Shown: positions 1 to 5,990 of the stretch, piece after piece
Layout of the letters: every line of letters starts with the position of its first letter
Position numbering within the stretch: position 1 is the first letter of the stretch
Source: CAZYQW01 sp964649825
Lineage (GTDB): Bacteria; Planctomycetota; B15-G4; JADJEK01
Length of the DNA: 11,836 nucleotides
Direction of reading: 5' to 3'
NCBI GenBank assembly: GCA_964649825.1
Contig: CAZYQW010000026.1
Location: 1-11,836, forward strand
Made by a program: the position numbers and the translations under genes
The notes under the pieces: model-generated
Seen by the model: the letters and a program-made list of their open reading frames with translations, nothing else
What the model was told of the DNA's origin: nothing
The model's database searches: none

Positions 1-80
1 GTCGGGGGCGCTCCGCCGAGCGAGTTCCGCAGCGAGCGCCAGCGAGCGAGGACTGTCTGAGCGAACGGAGCGCCCCCGAC
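1..80. repeat. Long inverted repeat with 15-bp perfect arms
   Basis: The arms GTCGGGGGCGCTCCG (1-15) and CGGAGCGCCCCCGAC (66-80) are exact reverse complements and enclose 50 nt. The loop is built of short GCGAGCG-type words (around 18-24, 32-38 and 44-50) that could form smaller internal hairpins. It lies about 160 bp beyond the stop of pgi, which is transcribed leftwards into it, so a transcript would fold into a very stable stem. There is no T-run for a classical intrinsic terminator. It could equally be a dispersed REP-like or non-autonomous mobile repeat. The palindrome is seen directly; the role is inferred. Confidence 0.7.
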
Positions 81-130
81 ACGCTCCGCCGCCGTCGCGC
101 CGAACTACCATCGACCCCTCACGCGTTCAA

Positions 131-228
131 CGCCCCGCGCCAGCGGCAGCGCAAGCGCCCCCGCGCAGCGGCCCCGCCCCGCGCAGCGGCCCCGCCCCGC
201 GTAGCGGCAGCGCCCCGCGTAGCGGCAG
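131..228. repeat. Short GC-rich tandem repeat, about 18-bp unit, roughly 5 copies
   Basis: Units beginning near 131, 156, 174, 192 and 211 share a consensus close to CGCCCCGCGYAGCGGCMS. The first unit is followed by a GCGCAAGC insert, and the last runs into a similar CGCAAGC. The array fills most of the gap beyond the pgi stop. I see no convincing gene in 1-243: reading frames crossing it give only low-complexity Ala/Gly/Arg translations. Confidence 0.6.
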
Positions 229-243
229 CGCAAGCCCCCCCGC

Positions 244-1890
244 CTACCGCAGGTACCTCTCCATAAGCCACGTCGTACTCGCATTGAACCCCGCCACCGG
301 CGCCCCCTCCTCGCGAGCCCGCCGCAACTGCTCCCGTGCCTTCACCCCCAACACCTTCCCCAGCTCCACCCCCATCTGGTCGAAGCTGTTGACGTTCCAA
401 ACGAATCCCTGCACCGCCGTCCGGTGCTCGTACAGCGCCAGCAACTGCCCGGTCGTGTACGGGTTCAGGATCGGCAGCAACAGCACGTTCGACGGCCGAT
501 TTCCCGGGAACACCTTGTGCGGGACGAGCTCCTTGGGAACCCCTGCCGCCCGCACCTCGGCCGCCGTCTTGCCGCAGGCGAGCGCGTCGGGTTGAGCGAA
601 GAAGTTCGACATCAGCTCGTCGTGGTTGCTGACCGGATCGCCCTTCAGCGCGACCGGCTGCTGGCTCTTCACGAAGCCGATGAAGTCGGCCGGGACGACG
701 CGTCCCTGGTGGAGGAGCTGGTAGAAGCTGTGCTGGCCGTTCGTGCCCGGCTCGCCGAAGTCGATCTCTCCGGCCGGGAACGCGAGCTCCTCGCCGTCCA
801 CGTCGACCCGCTTGCCGTTCGATTCCATGTCGACCTGCTGGACGTGCGGCGCGAGCTTCAGCAGCGCCTGGCAATACGGCAGCAACGCGCGCGTCGGGTG
901 GCCGAGGAACGAGCTGTTCCAGATCCCGTAGAGTCCGAGGAGGACGGGCAGGTTCTTCCGGAACGGTGCACTGAACAGGTGCTGGTCGACGGAGCGCGCG
1001 CCCTCGAGGAACGCCTCGGTCGCGCCGGAGCCGTACTGAAGGGCGAGCGGAAGCAGCCCGACCGCGGACGAGACCGAGTACCGGCCGCCGACCCAGTCCC
1101 AGAAGCCGAACGAGTTCGTCGGGTCGATCCCGAACTCGGCGACGGCGTCCAGGTTCGTGCTGACCGCGACCATGTGGCGCGACACCGACTTCTTTCCCAT
1201 CGCGGCGACGAGCCAGGCGCGCACCGCGCGGGCGTTCAGCATCGTCTCCGCGGTCGTGAACGTCTTGCTGATGACGATCACGAGCGTCTTCCTCGGGTCG
1301 AGCCCGCGGAGCGCGCGGGCGACGTCGATCGGGTCGACGTTGGCGAGGAAGCGGAGTTCACGACCCTTGGCGGCTTCGGCGCACGCCGGATCGGTGCGGA
1401 GCGCCTCGGCGACGAACTCGGGGCCGAGGTAGCTGCCGCCGATGCCGATCGCGACGACGTGGGTGAGGCGCTTGCCCGTCGCGCCGCGCCGTCGTCCGGA
1501 ACGGACGTCATCGGCGAACCGGTAGATCCGCTTCTTCACCGCCCAGACGTCACGAACCACGTTCCTGCCGCCGGCGACGATCCTGGCGCTCTTCTCGGCG
1601 CGCAGCGCGACGTGGAGGACCGCGCGATCCTCGGTCGAATTGATCGGGGCGCCGCGTTTCATGGCGTTCAGCTTCCCCTTCAAGCCGGCTTCCTGCGCGA
1701 GGTCGAGCAGCAGCTTGGTGGTCTCGGGAGTCGCAAGCTGACGGCTCTGATCGAGGAAGATCCCGTCGTGCTCGGCGGTCATCGCACGACATCGGCGCGC
1801 GTCCTGCATCAGGTCCCGCAGGTGGAGCTGGGTCATCGCCTTGGCGTGGCGCGCCAGCGCCTTCCAGGCCGCGCTTCGATGGATCGGCAT
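244..1890 (-). CDS. pgi: Glucose-6-phosphate isomerase
   Basis: Interconverts glucose 6-phosphate and fructose 6-phosphate in glycolysis and gluconeogenesis, in the cytoplasm. The 548-residue product matches the usual length of the long bacterial form (about 549). Both family signatures are present: DWVGGRYSVSSAVG at about residues 270-285, and GFVWNVNSFDQMGVELGK near the C-terminus (about 495-512), which contains the catalytic Lys. The GTNGQHSFYQLLHQG segment carries the ring-opening His, and ESNGKRVD and IGIGGSYLGPEF are also typical. The frame stays open upstream to 2061, but the ATG at 1890 is preferred. It has an AAGGAA ribosome binding site (complement of 1899-1904) with 8-nt spacing and gives a family-like N-terminus, while the upstream extension looks non-coding. 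Transcribed alone and leftwards. Intact, with no missing key residue noticed. Confidence 0.97.
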   Translation of the reverse strand: MPIHRSAAWKALARHAKAMTQLHLRDLMQDARRCRAMTAEHDGIFLDQSRQLATPETTKLLLDLAQEAGLKGKLNAMKRGAPINSTEDRAVLHVALRAEKSARIVAGGRNVVRDVWAVKKRIYRFADDVRSGRRRGATGKRLTHVVAIGIGGSYLGPEFVAEALRTDPACAEAAKGRELRFLANVDPIDVARALRGLDPRKTLVIVISKTFTTAETMLNARAVRAWLVAAMGKKSVSRHMVAVSTNLDAVAEFGIDPTNSFGFWDWVGGRYSVSSAVGLLPLALQYGSGATEAFLEGARSVDQHLFSAPFRKNLPVLLGLYGIWNSSFLGHPTRALLPYCQALLKLAPHVQQVDMESNGKRVDVDGEELAFPAGEIDFGEPGTNGQHSFYQLLHQGRVVPADFIGFVKSQQPVALKGDPVSNHDELMSNFFAQPDALACGKTAAEVRAAGVPKELVPHKVFPGNRPSNVLLLPILNPYTTGQLLALYEHRTAVQGFVWNVNSFDQMGVELGKVLGVKAREQLRRAREEGAPVAGFNASTTWLMERYLR

Positions 1891-1913
1891 GACGTGGGTT
1901 CCTTGCGCAGGAA

Positions 1914-1949
1914 GCCGGCGGCGCCGGCCCCAGGCCCGAGATCCGGGCC
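1914..1949 (-). promoter_or_regulatory. Two tandem GC hairpins in the pgi leader
   Basis: Two perfect short palindromes stand side by side just upstream of the pgi ribosome binding site. One is GCCGGC-GGC-GCCGGC at 1914-1928; the other is GGCCCG-AGATC-CGGGCC at 1933-1949. In a pgi mRNA they would form consecutive stems ending about 9 nt before the AAGGAA sequence. They might shape translation initiation, or mark the end of transcripts from the upstream serine hydrolase gene, but there is no T-run. The symmetry is directly visible; function is not known. The rest of 1950-2174 shows no gene that I can support. Confidence 0.4.
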
Positions 1950-2174
1950 CCGGTTTCTGAAACATCACACTAGCGGTCGACCCGTTCGGGTGCAGGTCCC
2001 AACCCGCCCATGACGTGCGCAGGATGATCGACGACCCGGGGCTCGCGACGTCGGGAGGCAACCTCGTCGCTCTCCTCGGCGCGAAGCATCTTCCGCGGAA
2101 CGTCCGGAGTGGACGTCGGTTCGTCCCAGACGGTCACTCCGGCCGCCGCCCGAGTGCGCGGACCTGCGCCCGTT

Positions 2175-3287
2175 TCAACGCACGGCTCGAACGACCGCAC
2201 GCGGCAGGAACGTGTCGTCCCAGCCGTCCGCCTGCTCGCCCACGCGGACGATCACCGCCGCCGCGGCCGGGAGCACGTAGACCCGCTGCTTGCGGCCTCC
2301 ATCCAGGTAGAAGAACGAAGGGACGTCGTCGTCCCCGGGATGGAGCCATAGGTGGAGCCCGTACCACGCCGTGCTCGGACCCGGCGTCTTCATCCGCGCG
2401 ATCCAGTCCGCCGGAACGACCGGGCGACGCCCGACGCGACCGTCGTTCCGCAAGAGCTCGCCGACCCGGGCCCAGTCTCGCGGCGTGGCGAAGACGCAGC
2501 AGTAGGCCTTTGCGCGGCCGCCTTCGCGGTCGAGCCACACGGCGGCGTCCCGCGCGGCGAGCGGTTTCCACAAGCGCGACGACAAGTACTCGGCGTACCT
2601 CTCGCCGGTAGCGCGCTCGAGGGCGAGCGCGAGGAGCTGCGAGTTCAGGTTGTTGTACTCGAACTGCTCTCCGGGTGCGCGCGCACGCCGCATCGCGAGG
2701 ATCGTGGGGACGAGGTCGTCCTGCAGATGGACCTGGACCATGTCCGAGAACGGGTCGCTGCGATCGTTGTCGTAGAACAGCCCCGACTGCATGCGCAACA
2801 GGTCCTCCAACGTGATCGCCGCGCGCTCGTCGTCGGCCCACTCGGGTACGTAGCGCGAGATCGAGTCGTCGATCGCGCCGATCGCGCCTTCATCGAGCGC
2901 CACGCCGATCAGGAGGCCGAGAAGCGTCTTCGCCATCGAGTACGAGTTCGTCGTTCGGTCCGCGGTGAACCCGTCGAAGTAGCGCTCGAACGCAATCCGG
3001 CCGTGGCGCAGGACGACGAGGGCCACCGAGTTCTTCTCGCGCGCCCAGGCGGCGGCTTCCTCGAGCACGGCCAGGTCGAGGTCGGCTTCCGCCGCGGCGA
3101 CGGACGCGAGCGGTGCGTCGAAGCCGCCCTTCACGACCTCCTTCGGCTCGTACCACTCGACGCTGAGGATCGGAGTGTCCTCGGGGAACGAGACGAGCCG
3201 CGCGAGAAAGACGCGATGGATCGCGGCGCAGCCGCCGGCGCCGATCATTCCAGCGAGCAGGCCGTAGACGAGCACGCGTCGGATCAT
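2175..3287 (-). CDS. Serine hydrolase, class C beta-lactamase family, membrane-anchored or exported
   Basis: A 370-residue protein of the beta-lactamase/esterase/6-aminohexanoate-dimer hydrolase superfamily (Pfam Beta-lactamase type). The N-terminus (residues 1-24) is a hydrophobic signal or anchor after MIRR. A Cys near residue 20 (GAGGC) could be a lipid site, but the lipobox is poor, so a signal anchor is equally possible. The nucleophile motif S-x-x-K reads SMAK (Ser about 117, Lys about 120). The second motif is YNN (Tyr about 211), followed by the usual QLLALALERATG helix. A DGGRKQ segment near residue 335 may stand for the third KTG-like motif. It probably hydrolyses an amide or ester substrate outside the cytoplasm; resistance activity cannot be inferred. 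The ATG at 3287 is chosen; a GTG lies immediately before it at 3290. It begins 24 nt after the upstream lipoprotein gene, so co-transcription is likely. Confidence 0.88.
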   Translation of the reverse strand: MIRRVLVYGLLAGMIGAGGCAAIHRVFLARLVSFPEDTPILSVEWYEPKEVVKGGFDAPLASVAAAEADLDLAVLEEAAAWAREKNSVALVVLRHGRIAFERYFDGFTADRTTNSYSMAKTLLGLLIGVALDEGAIGAIDDSISRYVPEWADDERAAITLEDLLRMQSGLFYDNDRSDPFSDMVQVHLQDDLVPTILAMRRARAPGEQFEYNNLNSQLLALALERATGERYAEYLSSRLWKPLAARDAAVWLDREGGRAKAYCCVFATPRDWARVGELLRNDGRVGRRPVVPADWIARMKTPGPSTAWYGLHLWLHPGDDDVPSFFYLDGGRKQRVYVLPAAAAVIVRVGEQADGWDDTFLPRAVVRAVR

Positions 3288-3311
3288 CACGTCGTCCCGC
3301 CCGCGCGCGCC

Positions 3312-3992
3312 CTACTGGAAGGCGGCCATCACCTCGGTCTTGCGCGCGCGGACCAGCTCGCGGATGGACTCGGGCACGCCCTCCGCGATCTCGTCGACCT
3401 GCCGGCGCGCGGCCTCGATCTGCTCCCTCATCTGCGCGACCTGCTCCGCGGTGACGCCCGGCATCCTCTCCATCGCTTCCAGCGACTTCTTCATCTGCGT
3501 GTTCGCGCCGCCGCGCTGCGCGTCCATCAGCAGCGCCGCGTACGCGCGGGCGACCGTGTTGTGGACGGTCAGGAACCGCTCTGGCTCGAACCCGTGCTCG
3601 TCGAGCTGGTCGCGCCATTCATCCTGGATGCGCAGGCCGCTCGTGAACTGATCCATCGCGCCCGCGTCGGCGCGAGGAAGCGTCATGCGCATGCCGAACC
3701 CCTTCAGGTCCCGGAGCGCCGCGAGGTAACGGGTGAGTTCGTCGCCGTCGATCGCCTGCGCGATCTCGGGCGCACGGGCCGCGGCGTCGGACTCGGCCTC
3801 GTCGTCGCCGAGCACCGGCATCCGCGCCGCTCCGTCCGTTCGCTCCTCCGTCCTCGGCGCCTCGGTCCGCAACCGCGACGCCTCCGGGTCATTGACCGGC
3901 GCTGGATCGTCGCCGCAGCCCGCGAAGAGCGCGAGCATCGAGAGGACGAGGGCAGGTCGAGCGTGTCGTGGTTCGATCATGAGTCTCGTCAT
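3312..3992 (-). CDS. Small lipoprotein of unknown function
   Basis: A 226-residue protein that I do not recognise. It has a basic N-terminus, a hydrophobic stretch and a credible lipobox, LALFAGC, with the Cys at about residue 25, so export and lipid anchoring are expected. Residues about 27-75 are acidic and proline-containing, consistent with a flexible tether. The rest is predicted helical and strongly charged, with a heptad-like run at about 165-225 (QMREQIEAARRQVDEIAEGV is part of it). No catalytic motif is visible. The ATG at 3992 has an AGGA ribosome binding site with about 8-nt spacing; an alternative ATG is at 3980. It is the first gene of a likely two-gene operon with the exported serine hydrolase, so it may be a partner or chaperone of it; that is inference. 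Confidence 0.8.
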   Translation of the reverse strand: MTRLMIEPRHARPALVLSMLALFAGCGDDPAPVNDPEASRLRTEAPRTEERTDGAARMPVLGDDEAESDAAARAPEIAQAIDGDELTRYLAALRDLKGFGMRMTLPRADAGAMDQFTSGLRIQDEWRDQLDEHGFEPERFLTVHNTVARAYAALLMDAQRGGANTQMKKSLEAMERMPGVTAEQVAQMREQIEAARRQVDEIAEGVPESIRELVRARKTEVMAAFQ

Positions 3993-4172
3993 GTTTGGGT
4001 TCCTGAAGTCGCCCAGAGGTTATCCGGATGTCGCCTCGGTGGCACCATCCGTCCACGCGGTCTTTCTGCGCCGGAATCCGAGAAAGGTAGATCGGCGCGC
4101 GCCCCGGCCTGGCTTCACCGGACGGGCCCGGAGCCATCGCCCGGGTGCGACCCACGAACGAAAGGCACTCAA

Positions 4173-5789
4173 ATGCGAACCACGTTGCGATTCTCCCTCC
4201 TGTCGACCCTCGCGTCCCTCCTGATCCACGGCGGCGTGCTCGCACAGGTGTGCGGGACACTGGCGTTCCCCACCCCGCTCTCTCCCGGCGCGCTCGAGGT
4301 CGGCTCGGGCTACGGAAGCGCCCTCGACGTCGACGGGGATCGCGCCGTCGTCGGCGCACCCGAGCAGCACGGGGGAAAGGGATCCGTGTTCGTCCACGAG
4401 TTGAAGAACGGCACCTGGACGTCCGGCGTGGAGATCAGTCCCCCCGGGTTGGCGGCCGGGGACCGCTTCGGCGCCGCGGTCGCACTGAGCGGAGACTGGC
4501 TCTTCGTCGGAGCCCCGAACGACGATGACAAGGGCGCCGACGCCGGGGCGGTGCATGTGTTCCAGCGGGCCTGGATCTTCGCGGACAACTACATCTGGGT
4601 GCAGCATGCCAAGCTGCTCGGCGCCGACGTCCAGGCCGGCGATCAGTTCGGGGCGGCGCTTGCGGCCGACGAGCCCGTCTTGATCGTCGGGGCACCGAAT
4701 CACGACGGCGCGCTGCCCGACGACGGCGTCGCGTACGCGTTCGAACTGGACGGATGGTGGAAGCCGACGGCCAAGCTCGATGGCGCCGACAGCATCGGCG
4801 AGCGCCTCGGCTTCTCGGTGACGGTCGATGGCAACGTCGCAGTGGTCGGCGGGCCGGGAAACATCCACTACGGTTGGAAGAACGCGGGGCACGCGTTCGT
4901 GTTCGAGCGCAAGACGTCGGGCGGCGTCGCGTGGCATCGGGTGGCCGAGATCCAGCCCTCGCTCGACCTGGACACCGATCGACAGTTCGGGTTCTCCGTC
5001 GCGCTCTCCGGCTCACGACTCCTCGTCGGCGCGCCGGGCGTCAAGAGGTTCGGTGCGGCGTTCGCCGGCGCGGCGTACCTCTTCGAGATGGTGGGATCTG
5101 CCGCGCAGTGGACCAGCCCGTCGCGCATTCAGCCTCAGCAAAGCGGCGCGTGGACGCGCTTCGGGGCCGGCGTCGCGCTCACCCTGAACCAGGGATTGGT
5201 CGCGGGCTCGTCGCGCGTCGTCCGCTTCGACTACGACTACACGAGTGGGTGGAGCGAGGTCGGCCCGCTCGTCGCCCCGTTCGATCCGTTGCCTTGGAAT
5301 GGGATCTACCCGCTCGGTCCGGCGATCGCCGCGTCCAACGCGAACGTCATGGTCGGCCGAGCCCCAACGTACGCGTACGAGATCGGAGTCGTCTACCCGT
5401 TCCACGCTTGCGGTGGAAAGTGGATCGTCTCCGGCCCGGGCAGCGCGGGGACGAACGGCGTTCCGGCCCTCGCGGGGGCGGGCCCACTCCAGGACGGGAC
5501 GCCGCTCGAGCTCCGGGTCTCGTCCGGTCGGCCGTCGAGTCCGGCCGTGATCTTCGTCCACGTGGGTGAACCGTCGAACGTGCCGTTTCTCGGTGGCAAC
5601 CTCTACGCGTTCGAGCCGCACCTGAGCATTCCGCTCATGCTGACGCCAGCCGGCAGCGCGTTCCTACCGGCCGTGATTCCGATCGGCGTCGCCAACGTGA
5701 AGTTCGTCCTCCAGATCGCGATCGTCGATCCGGTCGCCTCCGGAGGCGCGAGCCTCTCGAACGGGCTCGAGCTCGTCGTCGGGATCTAA
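4173..5789 (+). CDS. Exported FG-GAP seven-repeat protein with planctomycete-type C-terminal module
   Basis: A 538-residue exported protein. Residues 1-24 form a signal peptide, with likely cleavage in VLA|QVC. Seven FG-GAP-like repeats, about 55 residues apart, start near residues 45, 97, 157, 210, 270, 328 and 381. The clearest read G-D-R-F-G-A-A-V-A-L-S-G-x(3)-F-V-G-A-P and D-R-Q-F-G-F-S-V-A-L-S. Seven repeats fit one complete beta-propeller; the last two are degenerate. Residues about 425-538 form a separate module with an NVPFLGGNLYAF core and a final SNGLELVVGI, which I associate with large paralogous sets of secreted planctomycete proteins. Role is probably surface adhesion or scaffolding, not an enzyme. 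The ATG at 4173 is chosen for its AAAGG ribosome binding site (7-nt spacing) and the signal peptide; the frame is open far upstream, but that part is the shadow of the genes opposite. Divergent from the lipoprotein gene across 180 bp. Confidence 0.9.
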   Translation: MRTTLRFSLLSTLASLLIHGGVLAQVCGTLAFPTPLSPGALEVGSGYGSALDVDGDRAVVGAPEQHGGKGSVFVHELKNGTWTSGVEISPPGLAAGDRFGAAVALSGDWLFVGAPNDDDKGADAGAVHVFQRAWIFADNYIWVQHAKLLGADVQAGDQFGAALAADEPVLIVGAPNHDGALPDDGVAYAFELDGWWKPTAKLDGADSIGERLGFSVTVDGNVAVVGGPGNIHYGWKNAGHAFVFERKTSGGVAWHRVAEIQPSLDLDTDRQFGFSVALSGSRLLVGAPGVKRFGAAFAGAAYLFEMVGSAAQWTSPSRIQPQQSGAWTRFGAGVALTLNQGLVAGSSRVVRFDYDYTSGWSEVGPLVAPFDPLPWNGIYPLGPAIAASNANVMVGRAPTYAYEIGVVYPFHACGGKWIVSGPGSAGTNGVPALAGAGPLQDGTPLELRVSSGRPSSPAVIFVHVGEPSNVPFLGGNLYAFEPHLSIPLMLTPAGSAFLPAVIPIGVANVKFVLQIAIVDPVASGGASLSNGLELVVGI

Positions 5790-5796
5790 CCGGAAC

Positions 5797-5813
5797 CTCT
5801 CGTCGCCCGAGAG
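5797..5813 (+). terminator. Weak stem-loop after the FG-GAP gene
   Basis: CTCTCG-TCGCC-CGAGAG forms a 6-bp perfect stem with a 5-nt loop, starting 8 nt after the stop codon. There is no T-run behind it, so it is only a possible terminator or mRNA 3'-end stabiliser. Confidence 0.25.
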
Positions 5814-5897
5814 CGAGGTCACGCCCTCTCTCGTGGATCGCTCCCGCCCGGTCCTGTAGGGTTGCAACGGCTTCCCGACCACCGCCGGCCCCCTTCC

Positions 5898-5990
5898 ATG
5901 AATCTTCGCGACTCCCTCCGAACGTCCGAAGCCGCCGAGTCCCTCGGCGTGAGCCCCGACACGACCGTTCCGCAGTGGACGCAGCAATGA
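5898..5990 (+). pseudogene. Truncated helix-turn-helix (MerR/excisionase-type) ORF, 30 codons
   Basis: ATG at 5898 to TGA at 5988-5990. Residues 7-22 read LRTSEAAESLGVSPDT, the usual first half of an HTH_17/MerR-like DNA-binding domain (pattern T-x-x-E-A-A-x-x-L-G-V-S-x-x-T). The expected recognition helix (x-R-R-W or similar) and the rest are missing; the protein ends after a few unrelated residues. The stop overlaps the ATG of the next gene as ATGA (5987-5990). Most likely this is the front part of a regulator or excisionase gene cut off at about 5960 when the downstream operon arrived or rearranged. It could also act as a translated leader coupled to the ATPase gene. No good ribosome binding site precedes it. 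The motif is seen; the decay history is inferred. Confidence 0.5.

Noticed and set aside
131..228. CRISPR array
   Set aside because: Repeats of about 18 bp are directly tandem with no variable spacers and no cas gene.
119..874. Minus-strand frame of 251 codons extending beyond the pgi stop
   Set aside because: Low-complexity Ala/Gly/Arg translation of the tandem repeat and an alternative frame of pgi.
424..2013. Long plus-strand open frame of 529 codons
   Set aside because: It is the complement of pgi, rich in Arg/Glu/Asp/Val with no domain, and pgi has clear family signatures on the other strand.
1970..2200. Minus-strand 76-codon frame between the hydrolase and pgi
   Set aside because: No recognisable pattern, no ribosome binding site, and it overlaps the end of the hydrolase gene.
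2352..4172. Upstream extension of the FG-GAP frame, about 600 codons
   Set aside because: It runs antisense to the hydrolase and lipoprotein genes. The signal peptide and ribosome binding site at 4173 define the real start.
4020..4937. Minus-strand frame of 305 codons opposite the FG-GAP gene
   Set aside because: No motif and no start context; the opposite strand encodes a signal peptide and regular repeats.
5834..5862. Possible promoter TGGATC-17-TAGGGT ahead of the ATPase operon
   Set aside because: Only three of six matches in each element in GC-rich DNA; not strong enough to annotate.
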